Shown: positions 46,808-55,695 of the stretch, piece after piece
Layout: every line of letters starts with the position of its first letter
How positions within the stretch are numbered: position 1 is the first letter of the stretch
Origin: Actinomyces oris
Lineage (GTDB): Bacteria; Actinomycetota; Actinomycetes; Actinomycetales; Actinomycetaceae
Reading direction: 5' to 3'
DNA length: 64,000 bases
Assembly: GCF_006546825.1 (NCBI RefSeq)
Contig: NZ_VICC01000002.1
Location: 141,262 to 205,261 of the forward strand
The notes under the pieces: generated by a model
What the model was told of the DNA's origin: nothing
Seen by the model: the letters and a program-made list of their open reading frames with translations, nothing else
Database searches by the model: none
Program-made: the position numbers and the translations under genes

Positions 46808-47691
46808 GCCATTCCGCCCGCCCCGGCAACACCGTCACCCTCCCGCCCACTACCTCCACCGGAACCGCAATGTCCTCTTCTCAGTCCTCCTCGTCCTCCT
46901 CCGCCTCATCAGTAGTCAAGCGCCTCGATCTGTCCTCCCGGACCGCGCCACCGCTGGGAGGGTTGAGCCTTCCTCTGCTGTCGCTCGAGGTGCGCCGGCG
47001 CCTGCGCAACCGTCGCTCCGTCATCTTCTCGATCGTTCTTCCGGTGGCCTTCTTCCTCATGTTCACCACCACCGACTACTCCGCCATGCCCTACGGCAAC
47101 GGCAACGTCGTAGCGAACATGATGATCGGCATGGCCCTGTACGGCGCACTCATGACCACCACCGGGGCAGGAGCGGCCGTGAGCACCGAGCGGGCCTCAG
47201 GATGGAGCCGCCAGCTGCGTCTGACCCCGCTCAAGCCCATCGCCTACATCACCGCCAAGGCGATCGTGGGGATGCTCATCAGCGCCCTGGCCATCGGCGC
47301 CGTCTACGCCTGCGGCCCCGTGCGACACGCGCAGATGCCGGCGAAGGTCTGGATCGCCTCGGCCCTCATCATCTGGCTCGGCTCCCTGGTCTTCGTCGCC
47401 TTCGGACTGTTCGTCGGCTACCTCCTGCCCTCGGACAACGCCATGCAGGTGGTCGGCCCGCTCATGGCCCTGCTCGCCTTTCTCGGCGGCATGTTCATCC
47501 CGTTGACACCGGGCTCCACCATGGATCGCATCGGCAGCTTCACCCCCATGTACGGGCTGCACAACCTGGCGCTGTGGCCCATGGGTGCCGAGAGCTTCTC
47601 CTGGTGGTGGGTGGTCAACGTGCTGACCTGGCTAGCCGTCTTCCTGGGCGGGGCCGCCTGGAGGATGGGCCGAGACACCGCCCGGGTGTGA
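46804..47691 (+). CDS. ABC-2 type permease, module B
   Basis: Encodes 295 residues. A Ser/Thr-rich N-terminus of ~55 residues precedes LEVRRRLRNRRSVIFSIVLPVAFFLMF, then five further hydrophobic segments. A conserved loop, ERASGWSRQLRLTPLKPIAYI, is characteristic of this permease class; module A has the similar EQSAGWGRQMAVTSRGLRGYL. It is coupled to the ATPase by a 4-bp overlap. Substrate unknown. Confidence 0.9.
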   Translation: MSHSARPGNTVTLPPTTSTGTAMSSSQSSSSSSASSVVKRLDLSSRTAPPLGGLSLPLLSLEVRRRLRNRRSVIFSIVLPVAFFLMFTTTDYSAMPYGNGNVVANMMIGMALYGALMTTTGAGAAVSTERASGWSRQLRLTPLKPIAYITAKAIVGMLISALAIGAVYACGPVRHAQMPAKVWIASALIIWLGSLVFVAFGLFVGYLLPSDNAMQVVGPLMALLAFLGGMFIPLTPGSTMDRIGSFTPMYGLHNLALWPMGAESFSWWWVVNVLTWLAVFLGGAAWRMGRDTARV

Positions 47692-47695
47692 GACC

Positions 47696-48871
47696 GTGAG
47701 TACCATCAGGGTCATGAAAGCCCGCGCCCTGTCCCCCGACGAGGCGCGGGCTCGCCGCACCCGCGTTGTGGCAGTCGGCTGGGGGATCGCGTGGGCCGCC
47801 TCCATGGTTCCGGTCGTCAGGGAGGGGCTGACCCGAGGAACCAGCGGCGGGGTGTGGGGCGCTGTCAGCGCCATCGTCTCCTGCGCGTGCCTGTACGCCG
47901 CCTGCTCGCTCAGCGTGAGACGGGTGCGACAAGGGCTGACCTGGCCCGGCCGCCTGAGTCTGTTGCTCATCGTGGTCGGCGCACTCACAGCGATCGGGGC
48001 TGCCCTCGGCGTGGGCCCTCAGAGCCTGCAGCTGGTGGTCTTCCTGGCCGTTGTCCTGGCCTTCTCCCTGCCCTGGCAGGCGTCCATCGGCCCCATCGCG
48101 ATCCTCGCTGGCACACTGTTCCTCGTTCCCAGGATGAGTCCCTCCTGGTCCGCAAGTGAAGGGGCCTGGATCGCTCTGCTCGGTGCGGGCGGCGCCTGCG
48201 TCTTCGGGCGCTACATCATGGAGCAGCGGTGGGTGGCCCGCGTTCTGGAGCAGCGCACCCACGAGCTGGAGATCAACGAGGAGCGCAACCGCATGGCCCG
48301 GGACATGCACGACATCCTGGGGCACTCGCTGACAGTCATCGCCTTGAAGACCGAGCTCGCCACCAGACTCGTCGATGCCGCCCCCGATCAGGCCAAGGCG
48401 GAGCTGACCGAGGTTCAGTCCCTGGCACGTTCTGCCCTGGCCGACGTGCGCGCCACTGTCAACAGCTACCGAGAGCTGAGCCTGGCCGGCGAGCTGGCGC
48501 GCGCCACGAACGTCCTGACCTCGGCCGGCATCCGCGCCGACCTCCCGCTGACCGTCGAGATCGTCGATCCCGAGCTGCGCGAGCTCTTCGCCTGGGTGGT
48601 GCGCGAGGGCGTCACCAACATCGTGCGCCATGCCCACGCCTCGCACTGCAGGGTGGTGCTGAGCGCCGACTCCATTGAGGTGGCCGACGACGGTATCGGG
48701 CTCGACTCGGCCGCCGCCGGTGACGGTCACGGCTTGGAGGGGCTGCGCCAGCGCTGTCAGGACAACGGCGCCGACCTCACCATCGAGGCCCCCTCCAGTG
48801 GCAGCGGCACCGTCCTGAGGGTGCGCGCCCGCCGTCTATCCTCACCTATGGCGGCCGACGCGAGCCGGTGA
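47696..48871 (+). CDS. Sensor histidine kinase (HisKA_3 type), module B
   Basis: Encodes 391 residues from GTG 47696; an ATG at 47714 is an alternative. About five membrane segments fill residues ~25-170. The phosphoacceptor motif is RMARDMHDILGHSLTVIALK with His205. The ATPase domain has REGVTNIVRHAHA, DDGIGLDS and GHGLEGLRQR. It lies 4 bp after the permease and 77 bp before its response regulator, whereas in module A the kinase and regulator overlap. Confidence 0.91.
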   Translation: MSTIRVMKARALSPDEARARRTRVVAVGWGIAWAASMVPVVREGLTRGTSGGVWGAVSAIVSCACLYAACSLSVRRVRQGLTWPGRLSLLLIVVGALTAIGAALGVGPQSLQLVVFLAVVLAFSLPWQASIGPIAILAGTLFLVPRMSPSWSASEGAWIALLGAGGACVFGRYIMEQRWVARVLEQRTHELEINEERNRMARDMHDILGHSLTVIALKTELATRLVDAAPDQAKAELTEVQSLARSALADVRATVNSYRELSLAGELARATNVLTSAGIRADLPLTVEIVDPELRELFAWVVREGVTNIVRHAHASHCRVVLSADSIEVADDGIGLDSAAAGDGHGLEGLRQRCQDNGADLTIEAPSSGSGTVLRVRARRLSSPMAADASR

Positions 48872-48948
48872 GCCGGTCGGGCACCCCGAACTCCGGCGAG
48901 CACTCGTGTCGTCGGCCCTGAGGAACCTTGAGTAGACGGAGCTGAGCG

Positions 48949-49560
48949 ATGATCCGAGTGATGCTGGCCGATGACCAGGCCATGGTGCGCGGGGCGCTGG
49001 CCGCATTGCTCGCCCTGGAGACCGATATCGAGGTCGTCGCCCAGGTCGGGAACGGGAACGATGTTCTGCCCGTCGCGCTCGAGCACCGGCCCGACGTCGT
49101 CCTCATGGACGTTGACATGCCCGGCACCGACGGGCTGAGCGCGACCGCGAGTCTCCTGGAGCGGTTGCCGGCCACGAGGGTCCTCATCGTGACGACCTTC
49201 GGGCGTCCCGGATTCCTGCGGCGCGCCATTCAGTCCGGGGCGCACGGCTTCGTCGTCAAGGATGCCCCGGCCACCGAGCTCGCCGAGTCGGTGCGCCGGG
49301 TCCATGCCGGGCTGCGCGTCGTCGACCCGGCACTGGCCGCCGACTCGCTCATCTTCGGGGACTCCCCCTTGACTGCCAGGGAGACCGAGGTGCTCCAGGC
49401 GGCGGCCGATGGCGCCACCGTCTCCGAGGTCGCCCGGCGAGTCCACCTCTCAGAGGGAACCACCCGAAACCACCTGTCCCAGGCAATGGCCAAGACCGGC
49501 GCCCCCACCCGGGCCGCAGCGGTGCACATCGCCGCCCAGAAGGGCTGGATCATCGAGTAG
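48949..49560 (+). CDS. NarL/DesR-family response regulator, module B
   Basis: Encodes 203 residues from ATG 48949, with GGAG eight nt upstream. The receiver has LADDQAMVRGALAALLALE and phosphoacceptor Asp54 in LMDVDMPGTDG. The HTH region is SPLTARETEVLQAAADGATVSEVA and SEGTTRNHLSQAMAKTGAPTR. Strong similarity to the module A regulator, including FGRPGFLRRAIQSGAHGFVVKD, points to duplication. Cross-talk between the two systems is plausible but not shown. Confidence 0.93.
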   Translation: MIRVMLADDQAMVRGALAALLALETDIEVVAQVGNGNDVLPVALEHRPDVVLMDVDMPGTDGLSATASLLERLPATRVLIVTTFGRPGFLRRAIQSGAHGFVVKDAPATELAESVRRVHAGLRVVDPALAADSLIFGDSPLTARETEVLQAAADGATVSEVARRVHLSEGTTRNHLSQAMAKTGAPTRAAAVHIAAQKGWIIE

Positions 49561-49606
49561 CGCGGGGTGCGGCGAGGGAGCAGGCCCCACTCCGACCGGC
49601 CTTGAT

Positions 49607-49651
49607 ACCTGTGGACACCCGCGCCCTGAGACGAGGCGGGTGGCCACAGGT
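49607..49651. terminator. Bidirectional terminator between module B regulator and ftsY
   Basis: A 16-bp stem with one mismatch (49607-49622 with 49636-49651; arm ACCTGTGGACACCCGC) and a 13-nt loop fills the 128-bp gap between convergent genes. There is no U-run, but the stem is long and GC-rich. It can serve both the response regulator (+) and ftsY (-). Confidence 0.7.
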
Positions 49652-49688
49652 GTTGCGGCGTGGTCCGCTGGGGCGTCGGTTCGCGGGC

Positions 49689-50870
49689 TCAGCCCAGCAG
49701 CGCGTCGACGAAGCCCTCCGGGTCGAAGGGGGCCAGGTCGTCGGCGCCCTCCCCCAGGCCCACGAGCTTGACGGGCACGCCCAGCTCCTTCTGGACAGTG
49801 ACGACGATGCCGCCCTTGGCGGTGCCATCGAGCTTGGTGAGCACGATGCCGGTGACGCCCACGGCCTCGGAGAAGACCTGGGCCTGACGCATGCCGTTCT
49901 GGCCGGTGGTGGCGTCCAGCACCAGGAGGATCTCGCCGACCGGGGCGATCTTCTCCATGACGCGCTTGATCTTGCCCAGCTCATCCATGAGGCCGGCCTT
50001 GTTCTGCAGTCGCCCGGCGGTGTCGACGACGACGACGTCCGCCTCCTGGGCGGCGGCCTCACGGGCTGCGTCGTAGGCGACTGAGGCGGGGTCGGCGCCC
50101 TCCTTCTCGGAGCGCACGACGTCAACGCCCACGCGCTCGCCCCAGGTGCTCAGCTGCTCGGCCGCCGCGGCGCGGAAGGTGTCGGCTGCTCCCAGGACGA
50201 CGGTCTTGTCCTGAGCCACCAGGACGCGGGCGAGCTTGCCGCAGGTGGTGGTCTTGCCGGTGCCGTTGACCCCCACCATGAGGATGGCTGCCGCGGGCTT
50301 GCCCTGGGCCCCTTCGGCCGGGGTGGGGCGCTCCAGGTTGAGGGAGCGGTCCAGGGAGGGGTCGACGAGCTTGAGCAGCTCGGCGCGCAGGACAGTGCGC
50401 ACCGCCTCGGGGTCGGAAGTTCCCAGAACCTTGGCCTGGGTGCGCAGCTCGTCCATGAGGGAGGTGGTCACCTCGATGCCGAGGTCGGAGGTGAGCAGGG
50501 TGTCCTCGATCTCCTCCCAGTCCTCCTCGGTGAGGTCTCCTCGGGACAGGACGGACAGGACCGCCTTGCCGAAGCCGCCGGCACCGGCCAGGCGGGCGCG
50601 CAGGCGCTGCATGCGTCCCGGGATGGACTCGGGGGACTCCAGCGTCGCAGCCGGCTTGGCGGCGCCCGCCCCTTCCGCATCCTCATCAGTGTCCTCGCCC
50701 TCCGAGGGCAGAAGGTCCTCCACGGACATCGGCTGGTGGGCGCTGATCTCGTCGTAGACCTGGCCCCGCCGTCGGCCGGCGTAGAGCCACAGCCCTCCTC
50801 CGATGACGATGACCAGGATGATGCCGAGAACGATGAGGATCGGTTCCATGGGCCCATCATGCCCGATCAT
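49689..50870 (-). CDS. ftsY: Signal recognition particle receptor FtsY
   Basis: Membrane-associated GTPase that receives the Ffh-ribosome complex. The 393 residues begin with a real transmembrane helix ([22 protein letters not shown]) and an acidic linker (~45-75). The NG domain has [42 protein letters not shown] and [10 protein letters not shown]. The start may instead be ATG 50849. The location between smc and ffh is conserved in Actinobacteria, although here ffh is separated from it by module B. Confidence 0.96.
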   Translation of the reverse strand: MIGHDGPMEPILIVLGIILVIVIGGGLWLYAGRRRGQVYDEISAHQPMSVEDLLPSEGEDTDEDAEGAGAAKPAATLESPESIPGRMQRLRARLAGAGGFGKAVLSVLSRGDLTEEDWEEIEDTLLTSDLGIEVTTSLMDELRTQAKVLGTSDPEAVRTVLRAELLKLVDPSLDRSLNLERPTPAEGAQGKPAAAILMVGVNGTGKTTTCGKLARVLVAQDKTVVLGAADTFRAAAAEQLSTWGERVGVDVVRSEKEGADPASVAYDAAREAAAQEADVVVVDTAGRLQNKAGLMDELGKIKRVMEKIAPVGEILLVLDATTGQNGMRQAQVFSEAVGVTGIVLTKLDGTAKGGIVVTVQKELGVPVKLVGLGEGADDLAPFDPEGFVDALLG

Positions 50871-50975
50871 GGGCTCCCTGTGGCGGGGTCGGCCTGCCCG
50901 GGTCGCCTCTCGCCCGCGGACGGCACGATGGCATGGGGGTTATCGGCGTGCGACGCAGCTGTGGCATGAAGAAAA

Positions 50976-51003
50976 CTGCAGCACGCCTGTTGACGTGCTG
51001 CAG
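50976..51003 (-). terminator. Rho-independent terminator
   Basis: A 10-bp perfect stem CTGCAGCACG/CGTGCTGCAG (50976-50985 with 50994-51003) has an 8-nt loop. On the minus strand it is followed at once by TTTTCTT. It therefore ends minus-strand transcripts coming from the smc and small-membrane-protein side, before ftsY. Confidence 0.8.
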
Positions 51004-51026
51004 GACGGGCCGCCGTCGTAGCGGCA

Positions 51027-51140
51027 ATGCCCAGTGAGCCGTATCGCCCTGAGACCATAGCGGCTCTAGGACAGTGGGAGAAAGTGCGAGAGGGTATCGG
51101 AGCGGCGATCTCCCACGGCCAGGATTTCATCGAGAAGTAG
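51027..51140 (+). other. Short open frame, possible gene remnant
   Basis: A 37-codon plus-strand frame starting ATG 51027 encodes a protein-like sequence ending SHGQDFIEK, with amphipathic character (RPETIAALGQWEKVREGIG). It looks like the tail of a larger protein, perhaps an antitoxin-like one, but there is no Shine-Dalgarno and the frame is closed by a stop just upstream at 50991. It lies in the 339-bp gap between ftsY and the next gene. The rest of the gap holds only the terminator at 50976-51003. Confidence 0.25.
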
Positions 51141-51209
51141 CGTCATCTCGGCATCACATAGTCGTGAAAAAACGTTGACCGCAGTATTTCACGAGACGAC
51201 CGCCGCTAC

Positions 51210-51584
51210 TCAACTCTGAGACTGCGACAGACCACCGGTTGCCGGCTCATGCGCCTGAGCGCGACGCCGGGCGCCGGCGGAGCCACGGGTCCTCTCGGCA
51301 GCGTCCATCGCCTTTCCGACGACGCCGACCAGCCCTCCGAAGCCCTCGGTGCCGGCGTAGGCCGCCGGCCCCTCACGCGTCATGAGGTCGGACAGGCTGA
51401 CCTCCTGGGGCACGACCTCGACCTCGACGTCCTGCTCCGCCAGGCGCACCTCCTGGGAGTTGCGGACCACGCTGCGAATGCGTGAGGGCCAGGAGCGCAC
51501 CGGGAAGCGCTCAGCACAAACCATGCCGAGCACAAGCAGGCCGGCAACCAGCACGACAACGAGGGGAAGAATCATGACACCCAT
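51210..51584 (-). CDS. Small single-helix membrane protein between smc and ftsY
   Basis: ATG at 51584 gives 124 residues; an ATG three codons later is possible. One N-terminal helix (MILPLVVVLVAGLLVLGMV) is followed by a basic stretch and an acidic one (EVRLAEQDVEVEVVPQEV). The C-terminus is Gly/Ala/Arg-rich and Ser/Gln-ended. The topology suggests a membrane-anchored cytoplasmic domain. No family recognised. The gene lies 161 bp after smc and ends upstream of a Rho-independent terminator. The 5' flank (51585-51745) is AT-rich and probably holds its promoter. Confidence 0.6.
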   Translation of the reverse strand: MGVMILPLVVVLVAGLLVLGMVCAERFPVRSWPSRIRSVVRNSQEVRLAEQDVEVEVVPQEVSLSDLMTREGPAAYAGTEGFGGLVGVVGKAMDAAERTRGSAGARRRAQAHEPATGGLSQSQS

Positions 51585-51745
51585 AGTTAGGATTCTGCCT
51601 TGCGAATTACGATCTGACCAGACTTTGCACGCACTTGTCGTCCAATCAACAACAAAACCTGACAACTTCCTGACACAACAATGGCTCATATCTGAAAACG
51701 AGCGTCATGCTGTCAGCAGTCTATCACATTCTCATCACGTTTCAC

Positions 51746-54700
51746 TCAGACATCAGGAGTCACAGCCGTACCGCGGTCGGGCTGGGCCAGCCTCTGCGAG
51801 ACGGCCTTGGTGACCCCGTCGCGCATCGTGATGCCGTAGAGGGCGTCGGCCACCTCCATGGTCCGTTTCTGGTGGGTGATGATGATGAGCTGGCTGGAGC
51901 GCCGCAGCTCGGTGAAAATCTCCAGCAACCGCCCCAGGTTCGTGTCGTCCAGGGCCGCCTCGACCTCGTCCATGACATAGAAGGGCGAGGGCCGTGCCTT
52001 GAAGATCGCCACCAGGAGTGCCACGGCGGCCAGCGAGCGTTCCCCTCCTGAGAGCAGGGAGAGTCGCTTGACCTTCTTGCCGGCGGGGCGCGCCTCGATC
52101 TCGATACCGGTGGTGAGCATGTCATCGGGATCCGTGAGCACCAGCCGCCCCTCCCCGCCGGGGAAGAGCCGGTCGAAGACGGAGGCGAACTGACGGGCGG
52201 TGTCCTCGTAGGCCTGGGCGAAGACTTCCTGAACTCGCGCGTCGATCTCCTCGACGATGCTCAGCAGGTCGTCCCGCGAGCGCTTGAGGTCGGCCAGCTG
52301 CTCGGCCAGGAACTGGTGACGCTGCTCCAGAGCCGCGTGCTCCTCCAGGGCCAGCGGGTTGACCTTGCCGAGCCGGGCAAGATCGCGCGAGGCCTTGGCC
52401 AGGCGCTTCTCCTGCTCGGAACGCACGTAGGGGCGGCCCAGATGGCCTGAGCCGCCGGCCGACGCCTGAGCGGCGTCCTGCTCCGCGGCGGAGCCAGGGT
52501 CGCAGGCGGCATCAGCCTCCTCGTTGAGCTCGGGGACGAGCATGTGCGGTCCGTACTCCTCCACGAGGGGGTCTAACTCCAGGCCGAGCTCGCTCATGGC
52601 GCGCTCCGCCAGAGCCTCCAGTCGCATGCGCTGCTCGGCCCGGGCCACCTCCTCGCGATGGGCAGCATCGGTGAGACTGCCCAGCTCCTTGGTCAGCTGG
52701 TCGATCTCCTCGCGAACCTCGTTGGTGGCGGCCAGGGCCTGGGAGCGCTCGGTCTCGATGGCCGCGCGCTCATCGGCCGCCTGCTGCACACTGTTGCGCG
52801 CCGCCTCGGCGGCCGCGCGCGCCTGGTCCCGCACGTGGGTGGCGACCGCCAGCTGGGCGCTGCGGCGCTGCTGGGCCCGCTCGGCAGCAGCGCGCTGGTC
52901 GCGTTCACGCCGTGCGGCCGCCCGCAGCGAGTCGGCGCGCCCGCGGCTGGAGCGCTCGCGCTCCTCTGCCGTGCGCAGGGCGAGCCTGGCATCGGTCTCG
53001 GCGGCACGGGCCTGGCGCGCAGCATCCGCAGCGGCCTCACGCTCCTGTCGGGCGGCCTCCAGAGCGCGCTCGAGGCTGTCGGCACCACTCTTCCCCGAGA
53101 CGCCCGTACCGTCGGCGCCCTCGGCAGCCTCTGCGGTTTCATCCCCGCCCTCCACCTCGGCCAGTGCGGCAGTGGCGGCTGCCAGCTCGGCGGTGCGCTG
53201 GACCGACTCGGCCTCGGCGCGCTCCAGCACCCGGCGAGCACGCCCGGTCTCCTCGGAGGCGGCGTGGGCGGCGGAGGTCAGCCGGGCCATCGCCTCGGCA
53301 GCCCGGGCGGCCTCGGCGTCGGCCTGACGCAGGGCGGACAGCGCCTCGCTGAGCGCCTGGCGAGCAGCGTCCTCCTGGCGACGGGCCTCCTCCAGGGCCG
53401 CGTCGGCCTCGGTCTCGGCCTGTGCGGCGGCAGCGGCCTCAGCGTCGGCCTCCTCGTGGGCCGCGGTGAGCTCGAGGACCGAGGAGGCCCCCCGGCCGGC
53501 CCCGGCGACCCAGCCGGGCGCCAGGACGTCGCCGCTGCGGGTGGCCACGACGGCGTCGGGCAGCTCTGCGCGCAGGGCCCTGGCGGCCTCGAGGTCCTCC
53601 ACCACCCAGGAGACCTTGAGCAGCCGGTCCAGGACCTGCTCGAGGCGCCCCGGCTGCGCGGAACTGACGAGGCCGCGAGCCGCCAGGGCCCCGTCAACGG
53701 GAGCCGGCTCCACCTCATCATCGGTGTCGGCGCCCCCCAGTGAGGGGTCGCCAGCCAGCACCAGTCGCACCGCTCCGAGGTCCTGGCTTCGGGCATGATC
53801 CAGCCCGGCCAGGGCCGCCTCAGCATCTGTGGCCAGGCCGGCCTCGGCGAGCGCTCCCAGGAGGGCGGCGACGGCATTCTCCCAGCCGCGCTCAACATTG
53901 AGGTGCTCGGCAAGCGGTCCGAGGAGACCGTCGATACCGGCTTGCATCAGCGCGGCGGTGCCGTCCTGGCCACGCAAGGAGATGGCCAGGGTGTCGCGTC
54001 TGGCAGTCCAAGTGGCCCGGTCGGAGGCCGCCTCCCGGCGGGCGTCAGTCGCGGCCGCGACCGCTTCACGGGCCTGGGCCAGGTGGCGTGCGGCCTCGTC
54101 GTGCACAGCGGCAGCCCGCACCGCCGCGTCGGCAGCCGCGCCGGCCTCGGCAGGTACCTGCGCTGGAACGACGGCGTCCCGCGCACCACCGGCGGCCGCC
54201 TGCGCCGCTTCCGCCTCTCCCCCGGCCTCAGCCAGGGCGGCCCGGGCGCTGTCCTCGCGAGCCTCGGCAGCGCGCAAAGCGCTGCGCGCCTGCTCCAGGG
54301 CGGCCAGGCTGGCCTCGTGGCGGCTGCGGGCCGAGGCGACGCGTCCGCCGGCTCGGGCGATGGTCTCACGTCTGTCTGAGACGCGACGCTGAGCCGCTGA
54401 GAGCTCCTGGTCGGCTGCCTTCTCGGCAGTCTCCGCGTCCGCACGCACCCGGGTGGCGTCGCTGAGCGCGGTGCGGGCTGCCTCGAGGGTGTCGGCGAGC
54501 TCCGCCTCCTCCCGGCCCGCGGCCTCGGCCCGCCGCTCGAGCTCCTCAGGATCGGTGCCGTGGCTCGGGGCCGGGGCGGAGGCCAGGAGCCGGATCCGTT
54601 CACCGGCCACGTCCGCGAGCGCCCCGAGGGACTGGGCCGCGCCGGTGAGCCCCTCCCAGATGCCGCCGGCCCGGGCGAGGCGCTGGGCGGAGGTGGTCTC

Positions 54701-55525
54701 GATGGCGGCCAACTCGCTCAGGCGCGCCCTGGCGACACGCTCGGCCTCCTCGACGGCGCTGCGGCGCCGGGCCAAAGCCTCCTTGTCCTCGTCACCGGCC
54801 TCCAGGAGGGACTGGGCCTGGACGACGTCGTCAGCCAGGAGCCGGGCGGTGGCGTCACGGACCTCGACCTGGATGCTCCGGGCGCGCCGGGCGATGGCGG
54901 CCTGCCGGGCCAGGGGGCCGAGCTGGCGACGCAGCTCCTGGGTGAGGTCGGCGACGCGGGCGAGGTCAGCGGCCATGGACTCGAGCTTGCGAAGGGCGCG
55001 CTCCTTGCGCTTGCGGTGCTTGAGGACGCCGGCGGCCTCCTCGATGAAGCCGCGGCGGTCCTCAGGCGTGGCGCTCAGGACCGCATCGAGCTGCCCCTGC
55101 CCGACGATGACGTGCATCTGGCGCCCCAGGCCCGTGTCACTGAGGAGCTCCTGGACGTCGAGGAGGCGGCAGGGACTGCCGTTAATGCGGTACTCCGACC
55201 CGCCACCGCGGAACAGGGTGCGCGAGATGGTGACCTCGGTGTAGTCAATCGGCAGGACGCCGTCGGTGTTGTCAATGGTCAGTGAGACCTCGGCGCGCCC
55301 GAGGGCCGGGCGGGAGCCGGCACCGGCGAAGATGACGTCGGCCATGGAGCCGCCGCGCAGGTTCTTGGCGCCCTGCTCCCCCATAACCCAGGTCAGGGCG
55401 TCGACGACATTGGACTTGCCGGAGCCGTTGGGGCCGACCACCGCGGTGATGCCGGGCTCCAGGCGGAGGGTGGTTGACGAGGCGAAGGACTTGAATCCCT
55501 TGATCGTCAACGTCTTGAGGTGCAC
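51746..55525 (-). CDS. smc: Chromosome segregation protein SMC
   Basis: Condensin ATPase that compacts and aligns chromosome arms. GTG at 55525, with AGGGTGG upstream, starts HLKTLTIKGFKSFA and gives 1259 residues. Walker A is GPNGSGKSNVVDALTWVMGE (~31-50). Two long Ala/Glu/Arg-rich coiled coils flank a hinge at ~510-670. The C-terminal head has the signature LSGGERSLAAVALLVA and Walker B FYVMDEVEAALDD. The coiled coils are unusually Ala-rich, in keeping with high GC. It is the usual upstream neighbour of ftsY. Confidence 0.97.
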   Translation of the reverse strand: MHLKTLTIKGFKSFASSTTLRLEPGITAVVGPNGSGKSNVVDALTWVMGEQGAKNLRGGSMADVIFAGAGSRPALGRAEVSLTIDNTDGVLPIDYTEVTISRTLFRGGGSEYRINGSPCRLLDVQELLSDTGLGRQMHVIVGQGQLDAVLSATPEDRRGFIEEAAGVLKHRKRKERALRKLESMAADLARVADLTQELRRQLGPLARQAAIARRARSIQVEVRDATARLLADDVVQAQSLLEAGDEDKEALARRRSAVEEAERVARARLSELAAIETTSAQRLARAGGIWEGLTGAAQSLGALADVAGERIRLLASAPAPSHGTDPEELERRAEAAGREEAELADTLEAARTALSDATRVRADAETAEKAADQELSAAQRRVSDRRETIARAGGRVASARSRHEASLAALEQARSALRAAEAREDSARAALAEAGGEAEAAQAAAGGARDAVVPAQVPAEAGAAADAAVRAAAVHDEAARHLAQAREAVAAATDARREAASDRATWTARRDTLAISLRGQDGTAALMQAGIDGLLGPLAEHLNVERGWENAVAALLGALAEAGLATDAEAALAGLDHARSQDLGAVRLVLAGDPSLGGADTDDEVEPAPVDGALAARGLVSSAQPGRLEQVLDRLLKVSWVVEDLEAARALRAELPDAVVATRSGDVLAPGWVAGAGRGASSVLELTAAHEEADAEAAAAAQAETEADAALEEARRQEDAARQALSEALSALRQADAEAARAAEAMARLTSAAHAASEETGRARRVLERAEAESVQRTAELAAATAALAEVEGGDETAEAAEGADGTGVSGKSGADSLERALEAARQEREAAADAARQARAAETDARLALRTAEERERSSRGRADSLRAAARRERDQRAAAERAQQRRSAQLAVATHVRDQARAAAEAARNSVQQAADERAAIETERSQALAATNEVREEIDQLTKELGSLTDAAHREEVARAEQRMRLEALAERAMSELGLELDPLVEEYGPHMLVPELNEEADAACDPGSAAEQDAAQASAGGSGHLGRPYVRSEQEKRLAKASRDLARLGKVNPLALEEHAALEQRHQFLAEQLADLKRSRDDLLSIVEEIDARVQEVFAQAYEDTARQFASVFDRLFPGGEGRLVLTDPDDMLTTGIEIEARPAGKKVKRLSLLSGGERSLAAVALLVAIFKARPSPFYVMDEVEAALDDTNLGRLLEIFTELRRSSQLIIITHQKRTMEVADALYGITMRDGVTKAVSQRLAQPDRGTAVTPDV

Positions 55526-55581
55526 GGGTGCCACCCTAACAGCGCGGGCGGTTGAGTCGGGGACAGGCACGACAAAGGGAC

Positions 55582-55610
55582 TTGACATGACCGCGATAGA
55601 CAAGCAGACT
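55582..55610 (+). promoter_or_regulatory. Candidate promoter of the NatAB-like operon
   Basis: A perfect -35 hexamer TTGACA (55582-55587) is followed after 17 bp by CAGACT (55605-55610), a weak -10. It lies in the divergent gap between smc and the ABC ATPase, about 85 bp before the latter's ATG. Confidence 0.35.
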
Positions 55611-55695
55611 TTCCATATTAAGGTGGTCGAGCACGGGGCTCATGCACCCGCTCGACCAGCCTCGTCGCCCCGTCCCCGAACCCGAAGGAGCCACG

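Noticed and set aside
50867..51130. 87-codon minus-strand frame after the ftsY start
   Set aside because: It spans the Rho-independent terminator and has no Shine-Dalgarno or conserved pattern.
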